Part shown: in pieces, positions 20,865-30,112 of the stretch | How positions within the stretch are numbered: position 1 is the stretch's first letter | Layout: every line of letters begins with the position of its first letter | Origin: Robiginitomaculum sp. | Lineage (GTDB): Bacteria > Pseudomonadota > Alphaproteobacteria > Caulobacterales > Maricaulaceae | Assembly (NCBI GenBank): GCA_002733605.1 | Contig: NVWK01000013.1 | Location: 62,001 to 126,000, forward strand | Reading direction: 5' to 3' | Length of the DNA stretch: 64,000 nt | The notes under the pieces: generated by a model | What the model was told of the DNA's origin: nothing | The model's input: only the letters and a program-made list of their open reading frames with translations | Database searches by the model: none | Position numbers and translations under genes: made by a program

Positions 20865-22688
20865 ATGAAAAAGCTACTTATCCTCACGACATGCGCATTG
20901 GCACTTACGGCCTGTTCACCCAAAGCCGACACGGCGTCTGAAACCGCGAGCACCGAAATGCAAACCACGAACCAAAACGAACGGATTGATACATGGTTTG
21001 AAGAAAAATTTGTGGAAGGCGTTAGCCATTACCCGCAATTCATGACCCAGCTTGGCATGAAAACCGATTATGACAAATGGAATGACCCTAGCCACGCCTT
21101 CTTCCTCGAAAGACTTGAAGAAACCCGTGCAGACCTTGCCTACATCAAGGAACACTTCAACCCAGCCGATTTAGACGAAAGCCATGCCTTATCCTATCGC
21201 CTGTTTGTCAACAGCGCAGAAGATGATCTCGCAACAGCGAAATGGTGGGATCACAGTTATGGTTTCAATCAAATGTTTGGCACACAGTCCGGCATTCCGT
21301 CCTTCCTAATCAACAATCACCGCGTCAGTTCTGTTGAAGACGCACAAGCCTATATTGCCCGCCTGAACGGGGTCAAAGCCTATATGGGACAGCATGTCGA
21401 GATTGCAAAAGCCCGCGCAGCCAAAGGCATTATGCCACCACTTTTTGTGTATGATCATGTAATTCGCGATACGAAAAATATTATCGTCGGCGCGCCATTT
21501 GACGATGGGGAAACCTCCACTCTCCTCGCAGATTTCCAAACCAAGACCGAAAAACTGGATATTTCAGCTGATGAAAAGAAAGAGTTGATCGAGGCTGCCA
21601 CAACCGCCCTGCTCACATCGGTAAAACCGGCCTATGAAGGCCTGCTCGCAGAAATGAAAGCCCAGCAAGCCGTTGCCACCACCGAAGACGGGGCCTGGAA
21701 ATTGCCTGATGGGGGTGCCTATTATAAATCCCGGCTCAAACAGATGACAACCACAGACATGACGGCCACAGAAATCCATGATCTGGGCCTGTCCGAAGTC
21801 GCCCGTATTCATGCGGAAATGCGCGCAATTATGAAACAGGTTGGTTATGAGGGTACATTACAGGAATTCTTTAGCTATTTAAAAACCGATCCAAAATTCA
21901 CCTATGAGGATTCAGACGCTGGTCGCGACGCCTATTTAGCCCAGGCCGAAACCATTATCGAGACAATGAAAACCCGTCTTGACGATGTATTCATGGTCAA
22001 ACCGAAAGCAGATTTAATCGTCAAAAGGGTAGAAGCCTTCCGCGAAAAATCTGCGGGCAAAGCCTTTTACAATCGTCCCGCCCCTGATGGCTCGCGTCCG
22101 GGCGTGTTTTACGCCAATTTGTACCAGATCACCGACATGCCAAAATACCAGATGGAAGCTTTGGCCTATCATGAAGGCATTCCGGGTCACCATATGCAAA
22201 TCGCCATCCAGCAAGAGCTAGAAGGGCTGCCGAAGTTTCGCAAATTTAGCGGCGTCACAGCCTATAGCGAAGGTTGGGGACTTTATTCCGAGTATTTGCC
22301 AAAAGAAATGGGATTTTACCAAGACCCCTATTCCGATTTCGGCAGACTGGCTATGGAGTTATGGCGCGCTGCCAGACTGGTTGTCGATACAGGCCTTCAC
22401 GATAAAAAATGGACACGAGAACAAGCGGTTAGCTATCTCACCACCAACACACCAAACCCGGAAAACGACTGCATAAAAGCCATAGAGCGCTACATCGTCA
22501 TGCCGGGACAAGCGACAGCTTATAAAATTGGCATGTTGAAAATACTCTCCTTGCGCGAAGACGCCAAGGCCCGCTTGGGCGACAAATTCGACATCCGTGA
22601 ATACCACAATGTCATTATCGCCTCCGGCCCGGTGCCTCTCAATATCATGGAAGAACGTGTAGAGGCGTGGATAAAGTCTAAAGGCTAG
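20865..22688 (+). CDS. DUF885 lipoprotein, predicted metallopeptidase (copy 2)
   Basis: A 607-residue paralogue of the preceding gene. It has its own lipoprotein signal (ALALTACSP), a well-placed AAAGGAA binding site, and the same AYHEGIPGHHMQIAIQ motif at about residue 436, then the GRLAMELWRAARLVVDTG and MPGQATAYKIGM stretches also seen in copy 1. The two proteins align along their length, so they arose by tandem duplication and may differ in peptide preference. Both should be membrane-anchored and face the periplasm. Confidence 0.9.
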   Translation: MKKLLILTTCALALTACSPKADTASETASTEMQTTNQNERIDTWFEEKFVEGVSHYPQFMTQLGMKTDYDKWNDPSHAFFLERLEETRADLAYIKEHFNPADLDESHALSYRLFVNSAEDDLATAKWWDHSYGFNQMFGTQSGIPSFLINNHRVSSVEDAQAYIARLNGVKAYMGQHVEIAKARAAKGIMPPLFVYDHVIRDTKNIIVGAPFDDGETSTLLADFQTKTEKLDISADEKKELIEAATTALLTSVKPAYEGLLAEMKAQQAVATTEDGAWKLPDGGAYYKSRLKQMTTTDMTATEIHDLGLSEVARIHAEMRAIMKQVGYEGTLQEFFSYLKTDPKFTYEDSDAGRDAYLAQAETIIETMKTRLDDVFMVKPKADLIVKRVEAFREKSAGKAFYNRPAPDGSRPGVFYANLYQITDMPKYQMEALAYHEGIPGHHMQIAIQQELEGLPKFRKFSGVTAYSEGWGLYSEYLPKEMGFYQDPYSDFGRLAMELWRAARLVVDTGLHDKKWTREQAVSYLTTNTPNPENDCIKAIERYIVMPGQATAYKIGMLKILSLREDAKARLGDKFDIREYHNVIIASGPVPLNIMEERVEAWIKSKG

Positions 22689-22700
22689 AGTTTTGAAACG

Positions 22701-22729
22701 TTCCCCGCACATATTTAATGTGTGGGGAA
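22701..22729. terminator. hairpin between convergent DUF885 and dksA genes
   Basis: TTCCCCGCACAT pairs with ATGTGTGGGGAA (one G-U) around an ATTTA loop. It lies between two convergent genes. There is no long T run on either side, so it may act as a 3' stabiliser or weak terminator. Confidence 0.5.
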
Positions 22730-22758
22730 ACACATCTTAGCGCCGGACTAACGACGAA

Positions 22759-23187
22759 CTAGCGGCTAGCGCGCTCTCCACGCTCATGCATTTCTTGGGC
22801 TTCAATGCTCAAGGTCGCAATCGGGCGCGCATCCAGACGACCAAGACGGATAGGGTCACCCGTTTCTTCACAATAGCCATAGCTACCATTTTCGATACGT
22901 GTAAGCGCTTTATCGATTTTTGAGATAAGTTTACGCTGACGATCACGCGAACGCAGTTCCAACTGACGATCTGCATTGGCCGAGGCCGTATCCGCCATAT
23001 CGGGATGGGAAACATTTTCGCCTTGCAAAAACTCGATCGTACCCTTGGTTTGGTCAATAATATCACTTTTCCAGGTTTCAAGCTTTTGCCTGAAATATTC
23101 TTGTTGTTTCACACCCATAAATTTTTCATCCTTGGAAGGACGATAGCCTTTGGCCAATTTGGTGCGTTTTTTCTCAACTTTAGTCAT
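22759..23187 (-). CDS. dksA: RNA polymerase-binding transcription factor DksA
   Basis: A 142-residue DksA that enters the RNA polymerase secondary channel and works with ppGpp. The coiled-coil tip keeps the acidic DMADTA (DxxDxA) motif, followed by LELRSRDRQRKLISKIDKAL. The zinc-finger region reads YGYCEETGDPI and LDARPIATLS, with only one cysteine where E. coli DksA has four. This cysteine-poor form is known in other alphaproteobacteria and should not bind zinc in the usual way. Confidence 0.93.
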   Translation of the reverse strand: MTKVEKKRTKLAKGYRPSKDEKFMGVKQQEYFRQKLETWKSDIIDQTKGTIEFLQGENVSHPDMADTASANADRQLELRSRDRQRKLISKIDKALTRIENGSYGYCEETGDPIRLGRLDARPIATLSIEAQEMHERGERASR

Positions 23188-23408
23188 GACGTGTATTTCC
23201 CAAAACCACCATAAAATATGGTATCAATAAAACTAATAACAGGCCTATAACCGAGCCTGAATTGCGGAACAACTAAAATTTTCATAAGCTTCTATAGACT
23301 CTCGAAAAGTACTGCTTTTTCATGAATCTATTTGCGAATTCCCCATGTATTTGCTTAAACATCCTATATAGATAAACGAATCAAACCGGTCAGAACAGCG
23401 AGACAGAG

Positions 23409-24251
23409 ATGAAATTTTCCAGCACAGACAAATATGTCGCCACCGAAGATCTTCGTATGGCGGTCAATGCCGCCATTGTTCTGGAACGCCCACTCCTGAT
23501 AAAAGGCGAACCGGGAACCGGAAAAACGGTTCTCGCACAAGAAATTGCCACATCCCTTGGCGCGCCTTTACTGGAATGGAATATTAAATCCACAACCAAA
23601 GCCCAACAGGGCCTGTATGAGTATGACGCCGTGGCCCGCCTGCGCGATAGCCAGTTTGGGGACGAAAAAGTCCACGACATCTCCAATTATATCCGTAAAG
23701 GCAAGCTCTGGGAGGCCTTTACCAGCGAAAAACGCCCTGTCCTGCTGATTGACGAAATCGACAAGGCCGACATCGAATTCCCCAACGATTTACTGCACGA
23801 GTTGGACAGAATGGAGTTTCATGTCTACGAAACCGGCGAATTGGTAAAAGCCAAACAACGCCCGATCATCCTGATCACCTCTAATAATGAAAAAGACCTG
23901 CCGGATGCATTTTTACGCCGCTGTTTCTTCCATTACATCCAGTTCCCGGACGAAGCGACCATGAAAAAAATCATCGACGTTCACTTCCCCGACATTAAAT
24001 CGCGCCTAGTCGCAGCCGCCCTGAAGCGCTTTTATAAAGTACGTGACGTGCCGGGTCTCAAGAAAAAACCATCTACATCCGAGCTTCTTGATTGGCTAAA
24101 ACTACTGATGGTCGAAGATATTGACCCGGAAACACTGCGCGAAACCGATACCACCAAGCTCATCCCGCCTTTGCACGGCGCGCTTTTGAAAAACGAACAG
24201 GACGTACACCTGTTTGAACGCTTGGCATTTTTGTCACGAAGAAACGGCTAA
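23409..24251 (+). CDS. MoxR-family AAA ATPase
   Basis: A 280-residue AAA+ ATPase with Walker A GEPGTGKT at residues 33-40, Walker B VLLIDEIDKAD at 111-121, sensor ITSNNEKDLPDAFLRRC, and a C-terminal lid. It matches the MoxR subgroup whose members act as chaperones with von Willebrand factor A (VWA) proteins in cofactor insertion. A VWA gene normally follows directly; here the next gene is radA, 128 bases on. The partner must be elsewhere or absent. Confidence 0.88.
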   Translation: MKFSSTDKYVATEDLRMAVNAAIVLERPLLIKGEPGTGKTVLAQEIATSLGAPLLEWNIKSTTKAQQGLYEYDAVARLRDSQFGDEKVHDISNYIRKGKLWEAFTSEKRPVLLIDEIDKADIEFPNDLLHELDRMEFHVYETGELVKAKQRPIILITSNNEKDLPDAFLRRCFFHYIQFPDEATMKKIIDVHFPDIKSRLVAAALKRFYKVRDVPGLKKKPSTSELLDWLKLLMVEDIDPETLRETDTTKLIPPLHGALLKNEQDVHLFERLAFLSRRNG

Positions 24252-24379
24252 ACCACCCCACCAGAAACTTAGGCAGACACTCCTAATTTTCGGAAAATAC
24301 CCGAAAAGAACAAACCATAAACATTTGTTGACAAATAAAGCCTAATCTGCACACTATCAAGACAGATTAGGAGATTCTC

Positions 24380-25756
24380 GTGGGTAAAATTGTCAATATA
24401 TTCGTCTGCCAATCCTGTGGCTCTGTACACGGGAAATGGGCTGGTAGATGCAGTTCCTGCGGGGAATGGAATACCCTTGTCGAAGAAATACCTGCACAAA
24501 ACGCCCCCAAATCAGGACGGCGCAAGAAAACCCGTGGCCTCGAGTTTGTAAATTTATCCGGCATCTCCAAAAATGTGCCCCGCATTGATACAGGCATTGC
24601 CGAATTTAATAGGGTTACAGGCGGCGGGCTCGTCCCCGGCTCTGTCCTGCTCATTGGCGGCGACCCCGGCATTGGCAAATCCACCCTGCTTTTACAAGCC
24701 TGCGGCACAATGGCCAAAGCTGGCATTAAAACCGCCTATATTTCCGGCGAAGAAGCCACAGCCCAAATCAGGAGACGCGCAAAACGGCTCGGCATGGCAG
24801 ATGCCCCCGTAGCTTTAGCCGCAGAAACATCCCTCGGGCCCATTCTGGACGGCCTTATGGAAACCAGACCCGATGTGATCATCATCGATTCCATACAGAC
24901 CCTTTGGAGCGATTTACTGGGGGCCGCCCCCGGTACGGTCGCGCAAGTCCGCGCTTGCGCTCAGGAATTAACCCGCTACGCCAAAAAATCCGGTGCCTGC
25001 GTACTTTTGGTCGGGCATGTGACCAAAGATGGGCAAATTGCTGGCCCGCGCGTTGTCGAACATATGGTGGACGCCGTTCTCTATTTCGAAGGAGATCGCG
25101 CCAATCAGTTCCGTATTCTACGCGCCCACAAGAACCGGTTCGGGCCTACGGATGAAATAGGCGTGTTCGAAATGTGCGAAACCGGCCTGATTGAAGTCAC
25201 CAACCCGTCCGCCCTGTTCCTTGACGGGCGCGGGGAAACGGCAAGCGGCGCCGCCGTATTTGCAGGGCTTGAAGGCACGCGGCCACTGCTAACCGAAATT
25301 CAGGCACTTGTCGCACCAGCTGCGTTTGGTACCCCTCGTCGCGCTGTCGTTGGCTGGGATAGTGGACGCCTTGCCATGGTGCTTGCCGTGCTCGAGGCCC
25401 GTTGCGGGGTCAGTTTTGGCGGCAAAGACGTCTATCTGAATGTCGCAGGCGGCATGAAGATCAATGAACCTGCGGCCGACCTTGCCGTTGCCGCCGCCCT
25501 CGCCTCGTCCATATTTGACACGCCTCTTCCCCCGGACTGCGTTGTTTTCGGTGAAATCAGTCTTTCCGGCGATGTTCGCGGTGCCAGTCGCACAGATGCC
25601 CGGTTAAAAGAGGCCGCCAAACTCGGTTTCAAACAAGCCATGGCAGCAATGCCACCCCGGACATCAAATAAAAAATCATCGTCACAATTGCCAATCATGG
25701 CAATCAAGACTTTGCCAGAACTGATATCTCGTGTAGAAGCATTTTCACAGACATAG
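24380..25756 (+). CDS. radA: DNA repair protein RadA
   Basis: Branch-migration ATPase of recombination, 458 residues. It has the N-terminal zinc finger (Cys 10, 13, 24, 27 in CQSCG and CSSCGEW), Walker A GGDPGIGKST at about 93-102, the RadA-specific KNRFG motif and a C-terminal Lon-protease-like domain (GGMKINEPAADLAVAAALAS). The start codon is GTG, fixed by TAGGAG about eight bases upstream. Confidence 0.96.
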   Translation: MGKIVNIFVCQSCGSVHGKWAGRCSSCGEWNTLVEEIPAQNAPKSGRRKKTRGLEFVNLSGISKNVPRIDTGIAEFNRVTGGGLVPGSVLLIGGDPGIGKSTLLLQACGTMAKAGIKTAYISGEEATAQIRRRAKRLGMADAPVALAAETSLGPILDGLMETRPDVIIIDSIQTLWSDLLGAAPGTVAQVRACAQELTRYAKKSGACVLLVGHVTKDGQIAGPRVVEHMVDAVLYFEGDRANQFRILRAHKNRFGPTDEIGVFEMCETGLIEVTNPSALFLDGRGETASGAAVFAGLEGTRPLLTEIQALVAPAAFGTPRRAVVGWDSGRLAMVLAVLEARCGVSFGGKDVYLNVAGGMKINEPAADLAVAAALASSIFDTPLPPDCVVFGEISLSGDVRGASRTDARLKEAAKLGFKQAMAAMPPRTSNKKSSSQLPIMAIKTLPELISRVEAFSQT

Positions 25757-25807
25757 TGATTTACCTACAATTGCTATGAAATGATCAATTCTACAAAGGG
25801 GTGTATG

Positions 25808-26380
25808 ATGAATATTGGTCCTTGGTTTTTTGGCGGATTTGACGCCATCGTTCTCGGAATACTTGCTTTTTCAGGCATTTTAGCCTTTGTGCGCGGTCTC
25901 TCGCGCGAAATCATCTCCATACTTGCCCTTCTCATTGGCCTTGCAGGCGCATTATTTGTCTTCGGACGTTACAGTATTGATGCCCAAAACTTCATCAAAC
26001 CAGGCTGGTTAGCAAATGCTATCCTGTTTTTTGCTGTATATGGAATTTTGCATTTCATCGTGACATTCGCTTTACGCGGCTGGGGCAAACTCATGCGGAA
26101 CCGCACACCGGGGTTTTTAGACCGTCTTTTGGGATTTGCCTATGGGGTGTTCCGCGGCGCGATTCTGGCATCATTATTTGTTTTGGTCGTCTCGCAATCC
26201 GCCAAAGACGGAGAACCTGCCGCGTGGATGACACAAACCGCTACCTATCCAATGCTACGTACAATTTCAGATACGATTCAACGCCTTCCCTTTGCCCGCG
26301 CCCAAGAAATCGCCGGAGATATAAAGACGAAGGGGGAAGAATCAGATATGCTTCCCGACATTCCACAGCCAGACCAATAA
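25808..26380 (+). CDS. cvpA: CvpA family membrane protein
   Basis: A 190-residue inner-membrane protein with four hydrophobic segments and the CvpA hallmark FVRGLSREIISILALLIGLAGA near the start and GFLDRLLGFAYGVFRG in the second half. CvpA is needed for colicin V production in E. coli. The ATG at 25808 lies six bases after AAGGGG; ATG at 25805 or 25781 are alternatives. It precedes purF by 12 bases, the same cvpA-purF pairing as in E. coli. Confidence 0.9.
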   Translation: MNIGPWFFGGFDAIVLGILAFSGILAFVRGLSREIISILALLIGLAGALFVFGRYSIDAQNFIKPGWLANAILFFAVYGILHFIVTFALRGWGKLMRNRTPGFLDRLLGFAYGVFRGAILASLFVLVVSQSAKDGEPAAWMTQTATYPMLRTISDTIQRLPFARAQEIAGDIKTKGEESDMLPDIPQPDQ

Positions 26381-26392
26381 AGGTGCTAAATT

Positions 26393-27934
26393 ATGAGAAC
26401 GCTCTCTCCCTCCCACCCTCGTTCCCATAAAAACACAACGCCGCAAATCGCGGACGGGACAACTACATACGATGTTGATCCAAAGTCTCTCACCCTCTCA
26501 CCTAAAATACGTGAAGAATGCGGCGTATTTGGCGTCTACGGTGCAGATAACGCCGCAGCAGTGACCGCACTCGGGCTTCATGCCCTCCAACATAGAGGAC
26601 AAGAAGCCTGCGGCATTGCCTGTACGGACGGCAAAAAATTCCACACAGAACGCCATTTAGGCCTTGTCGGTGATAATTTCACAGGTGACGACCCAAGCCT
26701 CCGCCTGCCCGGGTTTGCAGCGATCGGCCACAATAGATACTCGACAGCCGGCACAACCATATTACGCAACACCCAACCCCTGTTTGCCGATCTCTCCTCG
26801 GGCGGATTTGCCATTGCCCATAATGGCCATCTCACCAATGCCTATCTCTTGCGCGAACAATTGGTAAAAGACGGTGCCATATTCCAAAGTACCAGCGACA
26901 CAGAAGTCGTTCTGCATTTGGTTGCCCGCTCCAAACGGGTCAAATTTATCGATAAATTTATTGATGCCTTGCGGCAGATCGACGGCGGCTTTGCCTTTGT
27001 CGGCCTGACCAATAAGAAACTCATCGGAGCGCGTGACCGTCTCGGTATTCGCCCCCTAATTATTGGTAAAAAGGACGGCATGTATCTATTGGCCTCGGAA
27101 ACCTGCGCCCTCGATATGATTGACGCCGAAGTTTTCCGCGAAGTAGAGCCAGGCGAAGTTGTCATCATCACGGAAAGCGGTATTGAATTCGTCCGCGCCT
27201 TCCCCGAAACACCGGCCAGACCGTGCGTATTCGAATTTGTCTATTTTGCCCGTCCCGACAGCATTGTTGACGGCAGAAGTGTTTATGAAGTCCGCAAACG
27301 CATGGGCCAAAGACTGGCACAGGAAGCCCCCGCAGATATTGATCTCATTATCCCTGTTCCCGATAGCGGCGTTCCGGCGGCGCTGGGCTACGCACAAGAA
27401 AGCGGCATACAATTTGATCTGGGCATTATCCGAAATCACTATGTCGGGCGGACATTTATCCAACCCACACAGCAAATTCGCGATATGAGCGTGCGCCTGA
27501 AACATTCTCCAAACCGGAAATTGATCGAAGGCAAGAGAGTCCTGCTTGTGGACGATTCTATTGTGCGCGGCACAACTTCGACAAAAATTGTGCGGATGAT
27601 CCGCGACGCGGGTGCAACCGAAGTCCATTTCCGCTCAGCCTCGCCGCCCATACTGCATCCTGATTTTTACGGCGTTGATATGCCCAGCACAAAACAACTC
27701 CTCGCTGCCAACCATGATTTAGAGACGATGAACAAATTACTGGGATCGGACAGCTTGGGTTTTCTCTCCGTTGAAGGCCTGTACTGGGCCTTGGGCATAG
27801 ACGTTCGAAACGACGAGCTTCCCCAATACTCAGACCATTGCTTTACCGGAGATTACCCGACAGCACTGGTTGATTTTGACCGCAAAAACATAGGCAAAGA
27901 CCCGCAAATGTCTTTCTTGGTAGAAGTAGCATAA
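26393..27934 (+). CDS. purF: amidophosphoribosyltransferase
   Basis: First committed step of purine synthesis: PRPP plus glutamine to phosphoribosylamine. At 513 residues it has the Ntn-hydrolase glutaminase domain with the nucleophile Cys43 in EECGVFGVYG and the GHNRYSTAG loop, then a phosphoribosyltransferase domain with VLLVDDSIVRGTT as the PRPP site. The AAAGGTG binding site fixes the start, so a 42-residue Ser/Thr-rich stretch precedes Cys43 and must be removed to free the nucleophile; that is long for this family. Confidence 0.97.
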   Translation: MRTLSPSHPRSHKNTTPQIADGTTTYDVDPKSLTLSPKIREECGVFGVYGADNAAAVTALGLHALQHRGQEACGIACTDGKKFHTERHLGLVGDNFTGDDPSLRLPGFAAIGHNRYSTAGTTILRNTQPLFADLSSGGFAIAHNGHLTNAYLLREQLVKDGAIFQSTSDTEVVLHLVARSKRVKFIDKFIDALRQIDGGFAFVGLTNKKLIGARDRLGIRPLIIGKKDGMYLLASETCALDMIDAEVFREVEPGEVVIITESGIEFVRAFPETPARPCVFEFVYFARPDSIVDGRSVYEVRKRMGQRLAQEAPADIDLIIPVPDSGVPAALGYAQESGIQFDLGIIRNHYVGRTFIQPTQQIRDMSVRLKHSPNRKLIEGKRVLLVDDSIVRGTTSTKIVRMIRDAGATEVHFRSASPPILHPDFYGVDMPSTKQLLAANHDLETMNKLLGSDSLGFLSVEGLYWALGIDVRNDELPQYSDHCFTGDYPTALVDFDRKNIGKDPQMSFLVEVA

Positions 27935-27937
27935 TTC

Positions 27938-28690
27938 ATGACAACACACACTGACACCGCAGTCGCCAAGCCATTGGCGGGACGCGTAACATTGGTCACA
28001 GGCGCGTCACGCGGCATTGGCTATCAGGCCGCACTTGCGCTCGCCAGCGCCGGGTCACACATTATTGCCACGGCGCGCACCCAAGGCGGTTTGGAAGATT
28101 TGGATGATGCCATTCGCGCCGATGGTGGAGAGTGCACAATCGTCCCTATGGATATTAAACAAGCGGACGGCATAGACCAACTTGGTGCCATTATCCACAA
28201 ACGCTGGGGGCATCTTGATGGCCTATTGGCCAATGCCGGCCAGCTCGGTGAAATGGCCCCTATACCGCACATCACCCCGAAAACATGGGAGGAAACATTC
28301 GCGGTGAATGTAACGGCCAATTTTCGCCTTATCCGCTCGCTTGATACGCTTTTGCGCGCGTCACCTGCAGGGCGGGCCGTATTTATGAGCTCGAAAGCCG
28401 CTCAATCCCGCAAAGCATATTGGGGCCTGTACGCCGCAAGCAAATCCGCACTGGATGCGATGGTGCAATCCTACGCCCAGGAAACGGAGCAAACAAATCT
28501 ACGGGTAAACCTTGTCAATCCCGGCCCCGTGCGCACACAAATGCGCGCCAAAGCCATGCCCGGCGAAGACCCGGACACATTGCCCACGCCCGCCGATATG
28601 GCAAAGCTACTCGTGCCGCTTCTTTCGCCCGCATGGGAAACCCACGGCGAGATTATTGATTTTCGCGAGAAGACCCAAAGGCCAAACTAA
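27938..28690 (+). CDS. short-chain dehydrogenase/reductase
   Basis: A 250-residue classical SDR. The Rossmann glycine motif is TGASRGIG, the NAG motif is LLANAG, the catalytic Ser is in FMSSKAA and the YxxxK pair is in YAASKSA. It begins three bases after purF, so it is probably co-transcribed. Substrate is unknown; similar genes next to pur genes are often annotated as YciK-like oxidoreductases. The 3' end overlaps der by four bases, convergent. Confidence 0.9.
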   Translation: MTTHTDTAVAKPLAGRVTLVTGASRGIGYQAALALASAGSHIIATARTQGGLEDLDDAIRADGGECTIVPMDIKQADGIDQLGAIIHKRWGHLDGLLANAGQLGEMAPIPHITPKTWEETFAVNVTANFRLIRSLDTLLRASPAGRAVFMSSKAAQSRKAYWGLYAASKSALDAMVQSYAQETEQTNLRVNLVNPGPVRTQMRAKAMPGEDPDTLPTPADMAKLLVPLLSPAWETHGEIIDFREKTQRPN

Positions 28691-30105
28691 GAGCTAGGTG
28701 TGACATATGGGTTGACACCAGCCCGCACATGCAAGCGGATCGGCACACCGGGCAGATCAAAATCATCGCGCAACCCATTGATAAGATAGCGCTTATAACT
28801 TTCTGGCACAGCATTTTCACGTGAAGATTTCACGACAAAAGTTGGAGGACGAGTTTTCGTCTGGCTAATATATTTCAACCGTACAGCCCGTCCATTTGCG
28901 GCTGGTGGCGGATGTCTCTGGGTTTTTTCTGACAGCCATGCATTGAGGTCCGAGGTTTTAACCTTAGCAGACCAGTCAATTTGCACACGTTCAATCGCAG
29001 GCAACAAACGGTTGAGACTTTTCCCGGTCAGGCCAGAAAACATCACCAGAGGAATACCGCGCATTTGCGGCAATAAACGCTCCACCTTTTCACGTAACAT
29101 TTTTGCTCGCTCGGATTTATCGGTGACCAAATCCCATTTGGTGATCGCCAGCACCATGGCCCGCCCCTCCCGGTAGCATAAATCGGCAAGCTGCATATCT
29201 TGCTTATCCAGAGCGTTTTCCGCATCCATAAGCAGAACAACTACTTGCGCAAACTTGATAGCGCGCAAGCTTTCCCAGACCGAGAGCTTTTCCAAAATCT
29301 TATGAACGCGGGCTTTCTTGCGCATACCGGCCGTATCATGGAACTGCACACGCCGCCCCTGCCACATCCAGTCAATTGTAATCGAATCGCGTGTAACACC
29401 GGCTTCCGGACCGGTTAGCAACCGGTCTTGTCCGATAAGTGTATTGATCAGCGTGGATTTACCCGCATTCGGCCGCCCGATCACAGCAATCCGCACAGGC
29501 GCTTCGGACATATCCAGATCACTGTCATCCAAAGCCAAATCCACTTCACGCAGCGCCATATCGACCGCGTCATCAAGCTCCAATGTGCCAATATTATGCT
29601 CTGCCGCCACTTCGATCGGATCTCCAAGACCCAGAGAATATCCTTCCCCGACACCGGAATCCGAAGCCCTGCTTTCACATTTATTGGCAACAAGCACCGT
29701 AGGCTTGCCCGTCTTGCGAATAAATTCTGCAAAAATTTCATCAAGTCCGGTCACACCCGTCCTTGCATCATAGACAAACAAGACAACATCGGATTCCCGC
29801 ACGGCCATCTCCGTTTGCGCCCGCATACTGGCTTCAAGACTTTCCCCCACCGCATCTTCAAATCCGGCTGTATCAATGATAATTACGGATTGCCCACCCA
29901 AGCGCGCAGGTGCCTCGCGGCGATCGCGTGTAACACCCGGTGTATCGTTGACAATCGCCAGTTTTTTGCGTGCCAACCGGTTAAACAAGGTGGATTTCCC
30001 AACATTAGGACGCCCGACAATCGCAATTCTTGCCTTGCGTTTTGTTGGCGTATCCGATGCCTCGTCTGTTAAATCGACGTCAAAATCGTCCATTTCATCA
30101 TCCAT
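28687..30105 (-). CDS. der: ribosome biogenesis GTPase Der (EngA)
   Basis: A 472-residue double GTPase for 50S subunit assembly. Two G domains are visible: GRPNVGKSTLFNRL with DTAGFE, then GRPNAGKSTLINTL with DTAGMRKKARV and TKWDLV, followed by the KH-like C-terminal domain. A short acidic leader (MDDEMDDFDVD) precedes the first domain. It is the last gene of the TPR protein-bamB-der operon. Confidence 0.97.
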   Translation of the reverse strand: MDDEMDDFDVDLTDEASDTPTKRKARIAIVGRPNVGKSTLFNRLARKKLAIVNDTPGVTRDRREAPARLGGQSVIIIDTAGFEDAVGESLEASMRAQTEMAVRESDVVLFVYDARTGVTGLDEIFAEFIRKTGKPTVLVANKCESRASDSGVGEGYSLGLGDPIEVAAEHNIGTLELDDAVDMALREVDLALDDSDLDMSEAPVRIAVIGRPNAGKSTLINTLIGQDRLLTGPEAGVTRDSITIDWMWQGRRVQFHDTAGMRKKARVHKILEKLSVWESLRAIKFAQVVVLLMDAENALDKQDMQLADLCYREGRAMVLAITKWDLVTDKSERAKMLREKVERLLPQMRGIPLVMFSGLTGKSLNRLLPAIERVQIDWSAKVKTSDLNAWLSEKTQRHPPPAANGRAVRLKYISQTKTRPPTFVVKSSRENAVPESYKRYLINGLRDDFDLPGVPIRLHVRAGVNPYVTPSS

Positions 30106-30112
30106 ATCAAAG

